Part shown: in pieces, positions 1-6,095 of the stretch | Layout of the letters: the number at the start of each line of letters is the position of its first letter | Numbering within the stretch: position 1 is the first letter of the stretch | Assembly: GCA_036564195.1 (NCBI GenBank) | Contig: DATCLA010000172.1 | Coordinates: 1-8,818 of the forward strand | DNA from: DATCLA01 sp036564195 | GTDB taxonomy: Bacteria > Bacillota > UBA4882 > UBA8346 | DNA: 8,818 nucleotides | Direction: 5' to 3' | Made by a program: the position numbers and the translations under genes | The notes under the pieces: generated by a model | Told to the model about the DNA's origin: nothing | Databases searched by the model: none | The model's input: only the letters and a program-made list of their open reading frames with translations

Positions 1-1790
1 GGCTATTACAATATCAGTCGGTTTTGACCCAATATGGTGCCCAGTCGGCATTAGCGTTAATTGAGTTTCAACCCCGGTATCAAGTGATTTTTAATTATCT
101 ATTAAACCAGATTATTGTGGCCCCGAATCTCCAAGCAGCAATACAACTTGGAACCAAATTAAGCCGGGGGTTGCGGATAGTGACTCCGGAAGGGGATTTG
201 GTCAATCCGGGCGGCTCCATTAGCGGCGGTAGTATTGACCGGCGCCGTTTGGGTCTGTTAAGCCGCAGACGTGAAATTGAAGCTTTAAAAACCGAGCAAC
301 AAGAGGCCGAAGTTTTTTTGAAAAAAGGTTTACAGATAGTCAAAACTCGACGCAATGAGCATCAAGAATGTTTATGCCGGATTGAAACTTACCGCCGGGA
401 TGAGCAGGAGGCAAACTTACGTCGGGTAGCTTTGGAGCGGGAAGTCCAAGCGGTCTCGGAAAGTTTAAATAAATGTAACGAGGAACGGCAGTTACTAGCG
501 GAACAATTGAAAGAGTTAGGAGAGGAGACGACCAGATTTGCAGCAGGTAACGTGGAACTGACCCAGGTAATTACGGACCGGGAGGCCTATTTGAAGACTG
601 TTGAACAACAGATTAACAAGATAGCGGCAGAGATCGAAGCAACCCGGCAAATGAAAGAGACAACTGGCCAATTATGCAGTGAACTCAAGTCTAAAGTGAG
701 TGCAGGTAATCAGGAATTAAGTGGCAAAGTTGTTTTGAAAGAAAACTTCCTGAAACAGTCGGAAGAAGTAACTTCATATTGTGAAGAAATCCGGGTAAAA
801 AAGGAGAGACTCCTGACCGGCCGGGCTGAGCTCGCTCAAACAGTGGCCGAACTCCACCAGAAAATTGCAGAAGGCCGTAATAGCCTGGCAAGACAGGAGG
901 ATCTGATTATTCAAGCTAAAGAAGAAAAAGAAAAGCTGGCAGCCAACATCAAGGAACTCGAAGCCAAACAGCGTAGTTTCCGCAGAAAAATTACTGATCT
1001 TCAAAGCCAGTTGCACCGGTTGGAATTGTTAATAAACGACCGTAATAGTGAAATTGAACATTTGCAAACAAATCTGGTGGAACACTATGGAGAAGACTGG
1101 CAGGAACGGCTCGACTCTAACTGGCAGGAACCGGAAAATTCTTTGGGAATGATCAGCCGATTAAAAACCCAGCTTAAAGAGTTAGGTCAGGTTAATCTGG
1201 CAGCTATCGAAGATTACCAGCAGTTACGTGAACGTTATGAATTTTTAACCGCCCAAGCCGATGACCTTACCAAGGCCGGAGAATCATTGAATAGGGTAAT
1301 TGCGGAGATTGAACGGACGATTGAAACCCGGTTTAGCGAAACTTTACAACAGATCAGAGCGGAATTTCAAAAACTCTTTTCTGAGTTGTTTGAAGGTGGA
1401 CATGCGGACCTGTTTCTCTTGGAACCGGACGATATTTTAAATTCCGGAATTGAGATTGTCGCCCAACCGCCCGGCAAAAAATTACAAAGTTTGTCACTGC
1501 TTTCCGGCGGCGAACGCGCCATGACTGCAATCGCTCTCTTGTTTTCGATTTTAAGCATTAAACCGGCCCCCTTTTGCGTACTGGATGAGATCGATGCTGC
1601 TTTAGATGATGTAAATGTCCAGCGCTTCGCTAAATTATTGAAACTCTTCAGTCAGCAATCACAGTTTGTGGTAGTTACCCACCGCCGTGGTACCATGGAA
1701 GTAGCCAACGCTCTTTATGGAGTAACAATGGAGGAGCTGGGGATCTCCAAGCTGATTTCGCTCGATTTAAACAGGGAAAAGGCCGGCTAA
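1..1790 (+). CDS. smc: Chromosome partition protein SMC, C-terminal half (5' end outside window)
   Basis: Structural maintenance of chromosomes ATPase, which with ScpA and ScpB organises and segregates the nucleoid. The frame is open to the left edge (first full codon at 3), so the TTG at 24 is not the real start; about 595 codons are visible, roughly half of the usual 1,150-1,200. In order: the end of the hinge (glycine-rich VNPGGSISGGS, about 198-232), a long charged heptad-like coiled coil (about 240-1350), and the C-terminal ATPase head. The head carries the LSGGE signature (1500-1514), Walker B FCVLDEID (1572-1595), a D-loop, the H-loop VVTHRRGTME and the typical ending GVTMEELGISKLISL. 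No truncation or frameshift is seen in the visible part. ftsY follows after 173 bases, a common order in Bacillota. The Walker A half lies outside the window. Confidence 0.97.
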   Translation, partial: LLQYQSVLTQYGAQSALALIEFQPRYQVIFNYLLNQIIVAPNLQAAIQLGTKLSRGLRIVTPEGDLVNPGGSISGGSIDRRRLGLLSRRREIEALKTEQQEAEVFLKKGLQIVKTRRNEHQECLCRIETYRRDEQEANLRRVALEREVQAVSESLNKCNEERQLLAEQLKELGEETTRFAAGNVELTQVITDREAYLKTVEQQINKIAAEIEATRQMKETTGQLCSELKSKVSAGNQELSGKVVLKENFLKQSEEVTSYCEEIRVKKERLLTGRAELAQTVAELHQKIAEGRNSLARQEDLIIQAKEEKEKLAANIKELEAKQRSFRRKITDLQSQLHRLELLINDRNSEIEHLQTNLVEHYGEDWQERLDSNWQEPENSLGMISRLKTQLKELGQVNLAAIEDYQQLRERYEFLTAQADDLTKAGESLNRVIAEIERTIETRFSETLQQIRAEFQKLFSELFEGGHADLFLLEPDDILNSGIEIVAQPPGKKLQSLSLLSGGERAMTAIALLFSILSIKPAPFCVLDEIDAALDDVNVQRFAKLLKLFSQQSQFVVVTHRRGTMEVANALYGVTMEELGISKLISLDLNREKAG

Positions 1791-1886
1791 ACAGGCTTAG
1801 CTTACCATCTGAGGTACCGTAACAGAATCACCGCTTATTTTGATATTTGAACGGGTTCGTGCGGTATATTGCTAACTAATCCTGGC

Positions 1887-1915
1887 TTGACACTAAGCAT
1901 TAAAATTTTAATAAA
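1887..1915 (+). promoter_or_regulatory. Candidate sigma-A promoter for ftsY
   Basis: A perfect -35 box TTGACA (1887-1892), a 17-base spacer and a -10-like AATAAA (1910-1915, four of six matches) lie in the 173-base gap between smc and ftsY. The start codon of ftsY is about 45 bases downstream. No T-tailed hairpin separates smc from ftsY, so read-through from smc remains possible and this may be a secondary promoter. Confidence 0.4.
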
Positions 1916-1963
1916 CGTAATTATGAAACCGCTTAATTTATAAAGACAATCGAGGAGTTCAGA

Positions 1964-2893
1964 ATGGAAGTAACTAATTCAAAAAATTTTTTTACCCGTT
2001 TAAAAGAAGGACTAGCAAAAACTAAAGCCAGCTTCGTAAATAACTTGGAACAGATCTTTACCACAGCCAAAATTGATGAAGGATTGTATACTGATTTGGA
2101 AGATACCTTAATCATGGCAGACGTGGGGGCGGAAACCGCCGGGTTCTTGATTGAACGGTTAAGAAAGGCCGTAAAGGAACAGAATATTACCGATCCTTCT
2201 TTATTAAAAGAGGTTTTGATCGGGGAGATTAATCAGATTTTTGCCGCTGCCGGCACTTATACTTTTGATTTTAACGCCCGCAATAAAGTCTATTTGGTCG
2301 TAGGCGTTAACGGGGTGGGAAAGACTACTACTATTGCCAAGTTGGCAGCTAAATTTTCCGGTGCCGGACGCAAAGTGTTGCTGGTAGCGGGCGATACTTT
2401 CCGTGCTGCAGCCAGTGAACAATTAATGGAATGGGGGCGGCGTTTAAATCTACCGGTGATTCACCATCAGGAGGGAGCCGACCCGGCAGCAGTCGTTTAT
2501 GATGGATTGATGGCCGGGAAATCCCGTAATACTGACGTGATTATTATCGATACTGCCGGTAGGCTACACACTAAGGTTAACCTGATGGAAGAGTTGAAAA
2601 AGGTACGACGGGTTATCCTCAATAATTTGGAAGGCCGGGTTTTGGAAGTTGTAATGGTCGTTGACGCGACCACCGGACAAAATGCAATTAACCAGGCCAA
2701 AGTGTTTAGTGATGCTTTAAACGGGATAAATGCGTTAATTCTTACCAAGTTGGACGGGACCGCCAAGGGTGGAATTACCATCGCGATCGCCAAACAATTG
2801 CGGATTCCTATCAGTCTGATTGGGATTGGCGAAACAGCTGATGATTTGCAGCATTTTGATGCGGCTTTGTTTACGAAGGCCTTGTTTGAGTGA
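1964..2893 (+). CDS. ftsY: Signal recognition particle receptor FtsY
   Basis: SRP-family GTPase that docks the Ffh/4.5S RNA-ribosome complex at the membrane for co-translational insertion. The 309 residues hold a helical N domain (about 1-95) and the NG GTPase domain: G1 GVNGVGKTTT (from Gly114, Lys120), the DTFRAAA segment, G3 DTAGR (196-200) and G4 TKLDGTAKGG (from Thr261). There is no long acidic A domain before the N domain, which is usual for Gram-positive FtsY and unlike E. coli. The ATG at 1964 is chosen because GAGGAG (1952-1957) lies six bases upstream. It sits between smc and miaB; ffh is not in view. The product is cytosolic or peripherally membrane-bound. Confidence 0.97.
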   Translation: MEVTNSKNFFTRLKEGLAKTKASFVNNLEQIFTTAKIDEGLYTDLEDTLIMADVGAETAGFLIERLRKAVKEQNITDPSLLKEVLIGEINQIFAAAGTYTFDFNARNKVYLVVGVNGVGKTTTIAKLAAKFSGAGRKVLLVAGDTFRAAASEQLMEWGRRLNLPVIHHQEGADPAAVVYDGLMAGKSRNTDVIIIDTAGRLHTKVNLMEELKKVRRVILNNLEGRVLEVVMVVDATTGQNAINQAKVFSDALNGINALILTKLDGTAKGGITIAIAKQLRIPISLIGIGETADDLQHFDAALFTKALFE

Positions 2894-2909
2894 AACTGGA
2901 ATCAGTTTC
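2892..2909 (+). other. Small hairpin overlapping the ftsY stop codon
   Basis: GAAACTG (2892-2898) and CAGTTTC (2903-2909) form a perfect seven-base-pair stem with a four-base loop, starting inside the ftsY TGA stop (2891-2893). No T tract follows and miaB starts 36 bases later, so it does not look like a terminator. It could mark an mRNA processing or stability site, or be chance. Confidence 0.35.
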
Positions 2910-2944
2910 GGATTATAGAACCGAAAAGTAAGGAGTTTGTTGCT

Positions 2945-4267
2945 GTGGCCCTAAAATACTTTATAACGACTTTCGGTTGTCAGATGAATGTCCATGACTC
3001 GGAAGTATTGGCGGGAATTTTAGAATCGCTGGGTTATGAGGTGGCAACTTCACCGGAAGCCGCGGATTTGATTTTAATAAATACCTGTTGTGTGCGGGAG
3101 AATGCCGAAAACCGCACTTTTGGCCATATCGGTAATCTTAAGGCTTTAAAAGAGCAGAAACCCGGATTGATTATCGGGATTTGCGGTTGTATGGTGCAAC
3201 AGCCCTCGGAAGTTGAGAAAATCCGTACCAGCTATCCCTGGGTAGATTTGGTCTTCGGTACCCATAACCTACACCAATTGCCGGAGTTATTGCAGAAACT
3301 GACCGACAGTACCTCCCGGGTGATTGAAGTATGGGATAGTGAAGGTGAAATCCATGAAGGATTACCGGTTAAACGGACCGAATCCTTCCGGGCGTGGGTA
3401 ACCATCATGTATGGCTGCAATAACTTTTGCTCCTATTGTATTGTGCCTTACGTCCGCGGCCGGGAACGCAGCCGGGATCCGGAAGTTATTTTAGCGGAGA
3501 TTCGGGAACTAATCTCCGACGGGGTTAAAGAAGTAACTTTATTGGGTCAAAATGTGAATTCTTACGGTAAAGACCTGGCTAACGGGTGGAGCTTTGCCCG
3601 GCTGTTGCGGGAGATTGCGCATACCGGGATCAACCGGATCCGTTTTCAGACTTCCCACCCTAAAGACCTCTCAGACGAACTGATTGCGGTAATTGCGGCT
3701 GAAAAGTCGGTGGTTCGCCATTTACATCTACCCTTCCAAGCCGGAAGCAGCCGGATTTTAAAAATGATGAACCGTAACTACACTAAAGAAAATTATTTAG
3801 CCTTGGCTTCCAAAATTAAACAGCAAGTACCGGGAATCGCTTTAACCACCGATATCATTGTGGGCTTTCCTGGTGAAACTGAAGCAGACTTTCAGGAGAC
3901 CCTGGACCTGGTAGAAAAAGTCCGGTTTGACGGCGCATTTACCTTTATTTATTCACCCCGGTCCGGTACACCGGCAGCCAAGTTTACCGAAACGGTTCCG
4001 GAAGCGGTTGCCAAAGAAAGGTTAATGAGGTTGATTAAGCTGCAAAATCAGATTTCATTGGAACGCAACCAAGCGTTAGTCGGTACCCTACAGGAGATCT
4101 TAATCGAAGGTACCAGTGAGAAAAATGCCCAAGTTTGGTCAGGCCGTACCTCCCAAAATAAATTGGTCCACTTTAAACCAACTTTTCGGGTGGTTCCGGG
4201 GGATTTGGCAGCAGTCCGGATTAGTGGGGCTAAGACTTTTACACTTGAAGGTGAGTTGCTCGGTTAA
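2945..4267 (+). CDS. miaB: tRNA-2-methylthio-N6-isopentenyladenosine37 synthase MiaB
   Basis: Radical-SAM methylthiotransferase that converts i6A37 to ms2i6A37 in tRNAs reading UNN codons, which stabilises codon pairing. At 440 residues it has normal length. The N-terminal UPF0004 domain carries the three ligands of the auxiliary cluster: Cys12 (FGCQMN), Cys48 (NTCCVRENAE) and Cys82 (GCM). The radical-SAM CxxxCxxC is Cys158, Cys162, Cys165 (YGCNNFCSYC), followed by VPYVRGRERSR. The C-terminal 60 or so residues form a TRAM RNA-binding domain. RGRERSR and the overall sequence favour MiaB over the relatives MtaB and RimO. The GTG start at 2945 has TAAGGAG (2929-2935) nine bases upstream. It lies 51 bases after ftsY with no terminator between, so the two are probably co-transcribed. 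Confidence 0.96.
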   Translation: MALKYFITTFGCQMNVHDSEVLAGILESLGYEVATSPEAADLILINTCCVRENAENRTFGHIGNLKALKEQKPGLIIGICGCMVQQPSEVEKIRTSYPWVDLVFGTHNLHQLPELLQKLTDSTSRVIEVWDSEGEIHEGLPVKRTESFRAWVTIMYGCNNFCSYCIVPYVRGRERSRDPEVILAEIRELISDGVKEVTLLGQNVNSYGKDLANGWSFARLLREIAHTGINRIRFQTSHPKDLSDELIAVIAAEKSVVRHLHLPFQAGSSRILKMMNRNYTKENYLALASKIKQQVPGIALTTDIIVGFPGETEADFQETLDLVEKVRFDGAFTFIYSPRSGTPAAKFTETVPEAVAKERLMRLIKLQNQISLERNQALVGTLQEILIEGTSEKNAQVWSGRTSQNKLVHFKPTFRVVPGDLAAVRISGAKTFTLEGELLG

Positions 4268-4335
4268 GAAAGCCGCCGACAGGTTTTCAGTAGTTTAAAA
4301 CATCAGCCAACTTAAGGGGTATTAATAACATTCTT

Positions 4336-4360
4336 AGAGGATCAGGGTGATCCTCTTTTA
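4336..4360 (+). terminator. Rho-independent terminator after miaB
   Basis: AGAGGATCA (4336-4344) and TGATCCTCT (4348-4356) form a perfect nine-base-pair stem with a GGG loop, ending in a TTTT run (4356-4359). It lies about 70 bases after the miaB stop and closes the smc-ftsY-miaB stretch. Confidence 0.87.
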
Positions 4361-4375
4361 GTTTGTCACGACAGT

Positions 4376-4404
4376 TTGACAGGAAATTACAGTAAATTTA
4401 TAGA
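4376..4404 (+). promoter_or_regulatory. Candidate promoter upstream of the tiny frames and the beta-helix gene
   Basis: TTGACA (4376-4381, perfect -35), a 17-base spacer and TATAGA (4399-4404, four of six). A TAGAAT (4401-4406) is an alternative -10 with 19-base spacing. It follows the miaB terminator directly, and a dyad covers the expected start of transcription. The -35 also overlaps a short GACAG-TTT-GACAG repeat (4370-4382). Confidence 0.5.
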
Positions 4405-4406
4405 AT

Positions 4407-4423
4407 TTTTCTATGATAGAAAA
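4407..4423. promoter_or_regulatory. Operator-like dyad at the predicted transcription start
   Basis: TTTTCTAT and ATAGAAAA are perfect eight-base arms around one central G, giving a 17-base dyad. It begins two bases after the -10 box at 4399-4404, where a bound repressor would block the start of transcription. The regulator is unknown and not encoded in the window. In RNA, a one-base loop would make this a poor hairpin, so a protein site is more likely than a terminator. Confidence 0.42.
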
Positions 4424-4446
4424 GCTGCTCAGAAGGAAATTTCATA

Positions 4447-4497
4447 ATGCTGGAGACCGAAACGACCATTAACGAAATTGTTCGCGGGCAGTGTTAA
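4447..4497 (+). CDS. Possible 16-residue leader peptide
   Basis: An ATG frame of 16 codons (MLETETTINEIVRGQC) ending in TAA, preceded by AAGGA (4433-4437) at nine-base spacing and by the promoter and dyad at 4376-4423. Its stop overlaps the start of the next tiny frame as TAATG. There is no run of one amino acid that would suggest classical attenuation. Such a short frame can arise by chance; only the ribosome binding site and the overlap speak for it. Confidence 0.22.
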   Translation: MLETETTINEIVRGQC

Positions 4498-4613
4498 TGT
4501 TTAAAAGGAAGCAGTTTGAACATACAGCTGTTCTCTGGAAAAATCTAAATCCTTGGGCTGCCAATGCAGAAGCGTTTTTGAGTGAGTGCAATTATTTTGT
4601 TTTTAGGATATAA
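4497..4613 (+). CDS. Possible 38-residue small protein, overlapping the upstream tiny frame
   Basis: ATG to TAA, 38 codons, beginning MFKRKQFEHTAV and ending ECNYFVFRI. The start codon shares bases with the stop of the 16-codon frame (TAATG), the arrangement seen in translationally coupled genes; it has no good ribosome binding site of its own. It is basic at the N-terminus with a few aromatic residues and no clear membrane segment. I do not recognise it. Its stop falls within the TATAAT box in front of the next gene. It could be a real small protein, part of a leader, a decayed gene or chance. Confidence 0.2.
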   Translation: MFKRKQFEHTAVLWKNLNPWAANAEAFLSECNYFVFRI

Positions 4614-4614
4614 T
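4609..4614 (+). promoter_or_regulatory. Isolated TATAAT, possible second promoter of the beta-helix gene
   Basis: A perfect -10 box 30 bases before the GTG at 4644. No good -35 lies at the right distance (GTGCAA at 4586-4591 is poor), and the extended -10 TG is only partly present. If used, it probably needs an activator. Confidence 0.3.
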
Positions 4615-4643
4615 TAATCAAGATCCGTGTTAGTGAGGGGAGA

Positions 4644-5321
4644 GTGGATGAGATTCAACCTTTAGTGTATGCTAATAATCTATTTGATATGAAACAAACG
4701 ATGGCTGGGGCATTGTTTGCTGAAGTTACCTATGCCTGGGAAGTTTTGCCTAAAATTAAAGAATTTTTATTAAAATTCTCTAGGGAGCTGCCTTCCGATT
4801 TTGAGCGGATCGGAGAGTATATTTGGATTGGTAAAGGCACTACGGTGGAAGCTACCGCGCTATTGAAAGGGCCGGCGATTATCGGTTACGACTGTGAGAT
4901 CCGGCATGGCGCTTATATCCGGGAAAATGTATTCGTAGGCAACGGGGTAGTGATTGGGAATTCGACCGAATTAAAGAATGTAGTGGTATTTAATGAAGCG
5001 GAGATTCCACACTTTAATTATGTTGGCGATTCGGTGTTAGGTTATAAGGCTCATCTGGGAGCGGGGGCGATTGTCTCTAATTTGAAATTAACTAAGGATA
5101 TTATAAAAGTTACTGATAGCGGAGGAGTAAGTTACGATACCGGTCTAAAGAAATTTGGGGCTTTGGTCGGGGATAAAGCGGAAGTCGGTTGTAATGCGGT
5201 TTTAAACCCCGGAACTATTTTAGGACGGGAAAGTGTAGTATATTCATTGACAACCGCCCGGGGAATTATTCCGGAACGGCATATTCTTAAAAGTGACGGA
5301 AGGATTATCAAGCGCCGGTAA
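4644..5321 (+). CDS. Stand-alone left-handed beta-helix (hexapeptide-repeat) transferase-like protein, GlmU C-terminal type
   Basis: 225 residues. A short helical N-terminal part (about 1-60, with WEVLPKIKEFL) leads into hexapeptide repeats of the left-handed beta-helix fold (about 62-210: IGKGTTVEATALLKGPAIIG, VFVGNGVVIGN and others). The segment EIPHFNYVGDSVLG, with His123, matches the acetyltransferase active-site region of GlmU, and LGAGAIVSNLKL matches the following turn. The nucleotidyltransferase domain of full GlmU is absent. Such solo proteins are often annotated as UDP-N-acetylglucosamine pyrophosphorylase-like, but without that domain they cannot perform the uridylyl transfer. An acyltransferase acting on a sugar nucleotide is the safer guess; the substrate is unknown. 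The GTG start has GAGGGG (4635-4640) only three bases upstream, which is tight. It is probably monocistronic, closed by the terminator at 5332-5361. Confidence 0.85.
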   Translation: MDEIQPLVYANNLFDMKQTMAGALFAEVTYAWEVLPKIKEFLLKFSRELPSDFERIGEYIWIGKGTTVEATALLKGPAIIGYDCEIRHGAYIRENVFVGNGVVIGNSTELKNVVVFNEAEIPHFNYVGDSVLGYKAHLGAGAIVSNLKLTKDIIKVTDSGGVSYDTGLKKFGALVGDKAEVGCNAVLNPGTILGRESVVYSLTTARGIIPERHILKSDGRIIKRR

Positions 5322-5331
5322 ATTTGTAGAT

Positions 5332-5361
5332 AAAGCCGTAGATGATACGGCTTTTATTTTT
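5332..5361 (+). terminator. Rho-independent terminator after the beta-helix gene
   Basis: AAAGCCGTA (5332-5340) and TACGGCTTT (5346-5354) pair over nine bases around a GATGA loop, with the tail TTTTATTTTT (5352-5361). It starts 11 bases after the stop codon. Confidence 0.9.
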
Positions 5362-5403
5362 GTCCGATTTATCGATAATTGTTAAATTCTATACATTATA
5401 TTA

Positions 5404-5432
5404 TTGTAAAATATGGTAAAATATGTTATATT
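5404..5432 (+). promoter_or_regulatory. Extended -10 promoter of the small coiled-coil gene
   Basis: TTGTAA (5404-5409), 17-base spacer, TATATT (5427-5432), with the extended -10 TG at 5424-5425. It lies about 117 bases before the GTG at 5549, so the transcript has an AT-rich leader of roughly 110 bases. The spacer is largely made of a perfect tandem ten-base repeat. Confidence 0.55.
5406..5425. repeat. Perfect tandem 10-bp direct repeat inside the promoter
   Basis: GTAAAATATG occurs twice with no gap (5406-5415 and 5416-5425), overlapping the end of the -35 and supplying the TG of the extended -10. The period is about one helical turn, so both copies face the same side of the DNA. It could be a regulator site, a curvature element or slippage-prone repeat DNA. 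Confidence 0.6.
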
Positions 5433-5533
5433 TTCTTTGGAAGGACTTTAATTCTTAATAATCCATCATTTAAATTATGCAATATTTTGAATGAATTGCG
5501 AAAAAATGATTTTTTAAGATACTTGGAGTTAAT

Positions 5534-5540
5534 AAGGAGG
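5534..5540 (+). promoter_or_regulatory. Full-consensus ribosome binding site for the 102-residue gene
   Basis: AAGGAGG, eight bases before the GTG at 5549. It fixes that start and argues against the longer overlapping frame that begins at 5379. Confidence 0.75.
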
Positions 5541-5548
5541 TATTTTAA

Positions 5549-5857
5549 GTGGGTGCGGTATCATGTTTGCAACCGAAAAATGATACTGAAATTAGGTTAG
5601 CCTGGTTGTATAATCATACTGAGGTTCTAAGGAAATACGGAGTTGCGCCCCAACTCGTCGCCCAAGTCGAAGGAATCTATAACTCAATCTGTGAGCTGAA
5701 TACCTGCCGGGAAGCACTGCGAATCAGATTGGAAGAGAAGACTGCAGAAATGGAAAGGCAGGTAGCGGTGATGGAAAAACTATATCAAGAAATTAAAAGA
5801 GTTATAAAACGGGAGCTGCCCAAGGCTATCTGGAAGGATTTCGAGATCGAAGAATAG
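5549..5857 (+). CDS. Small conserved-looking coiled-coil protein of unknown function
   Basis: 102 residues starting at GTG behind AAGGAGG. I do not recognise the family. The N-terminal half (about 10-45) looks helical (LAWLYNHTEVLRKYGVAPQL); residues about 48-95 are strongly charged with spaced hydrophobic residues and read as one long amphipathic helix or coiled coil. The end is acidic (FEIEE). There is no signal peptide, membrane segment or Cys-pair metal site (two single Cys, at positions 6 and 49). Own promoter (5404-5432) and a hairpin terminator (5958-6008) make it monocistronic. The strong initiation signals and codon use like the neighbours support a real gene. It may act through oligomerisation or a partner, which is inference from the coiled coil only. 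Confidence 0.72.
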   Translation: MGAVSCLQPKNDTEIRLAWLYNHTEVLRKYGVAPQLVAQVEGIYNSICELNTCREALRIRLEEKTAEMERQVAVMEKLYQEIKRVIKRELPKAIWKDFEIEE

Positions 5858-5914
5858 CAATTGATTGAATAGTCTTTGTGATGAATAAATTAAATCAACT
5901 AATTATAATTATAC

Positions 5915-5949
5915 GGAAATAGCAGTTTGGGTAAAAGCCGATTATTTCC
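5915..5949. repeat. Weak inverted repeat downstream of the coiled-coil gene
   Basis: GGAAATA (5915-5921) and TATTTCC (5943-5949) are perfect seven-base arms around 21 bases. It lies just before the stronger hairpin at 5958-6006. It has no T tail and could be chance in AT-rich DNA. Confidence 0.25.
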
Positions 5950-5957
5950 CGATAAGT

Positions 5958-6008
5958 AAATGGTATGAGTCGAGGAGTTACCAAGTATACAGTACTCATA
6001 CCATTTTT
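5958..6008 (+). terminator. Long-armed hairpin with large loop, probable terminator of the coiled-coil gene
   Basis: AAATGGTATGAGT (5958-5970) and ACTCATACCATTT (5994-6006) are perfectly complementary over 13 bases with a 23-base loop (5971-5993), ending in five T (6004-6008). The position between two + strand genes and the T run fit a terminator; the large loop is unusual for one. Because the A/T ends are symmetric, it could also work on the - strand, or be a protein-binding dyad just upstream of the next promoter. Confidence 0.62.
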
Positions 6009-6011
6009 ATA

Positions 6012-6040
6012 TTGACTAATAGTATGTTTTAAGTTATTTT
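6012..6040 (+). promoter_or_regulatory. Candidate promoter of the condensing-enzyme gene
   Basis: TTGACT (6012-6017, five of six), 17-base spacer, TATTTT (6035-6040, four of six). It lies just after the hairpin terminator and 55 bases before the GTG at 6096. Confidence 0.45.
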
Positions 6041-6053
6041 ATATACGTATATA
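6040..6053. promoter_or_regulatory. AT-rich 14-bp palindrome over the predicted transcription start
   Basis: TATATACGTATATA is a perfect palindrome that begins at the last base of the predicted -10 and covers the expected start point. This is where a repressor of the next gene could bind. Alternating TA sequence is often self-complementary by chance, so confidence is low. Confidence 0.3.
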
Positions 6054-6095
6054 TATGGTATCATTAAGAATATTTATTATAAAGGAAATTGGGGC

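Noticed and set aside
24..26. TTG as start of the SMC protein
   Set aside because: The frame is open to the window edge and begins inside the SMC hinge, so this is an internal codon.
2892..2909. Rho-independent terminator between ftsY and miaB
   Set aside because: No T run follows the stem.
5406..5425. CRISPR-like repeat
   Set aside because: Only two gapless ten-base copies, without spacers or cas genes.
5379..5600. 73-codon + strand frame overlapping the start of the coiled-coil gene
   Set aside because: It starts at TTG without a ribosome binding site, covers the promoter and AAGGAGG of the 102-residue gene, and has the composition of AT-rich spacer DNA.
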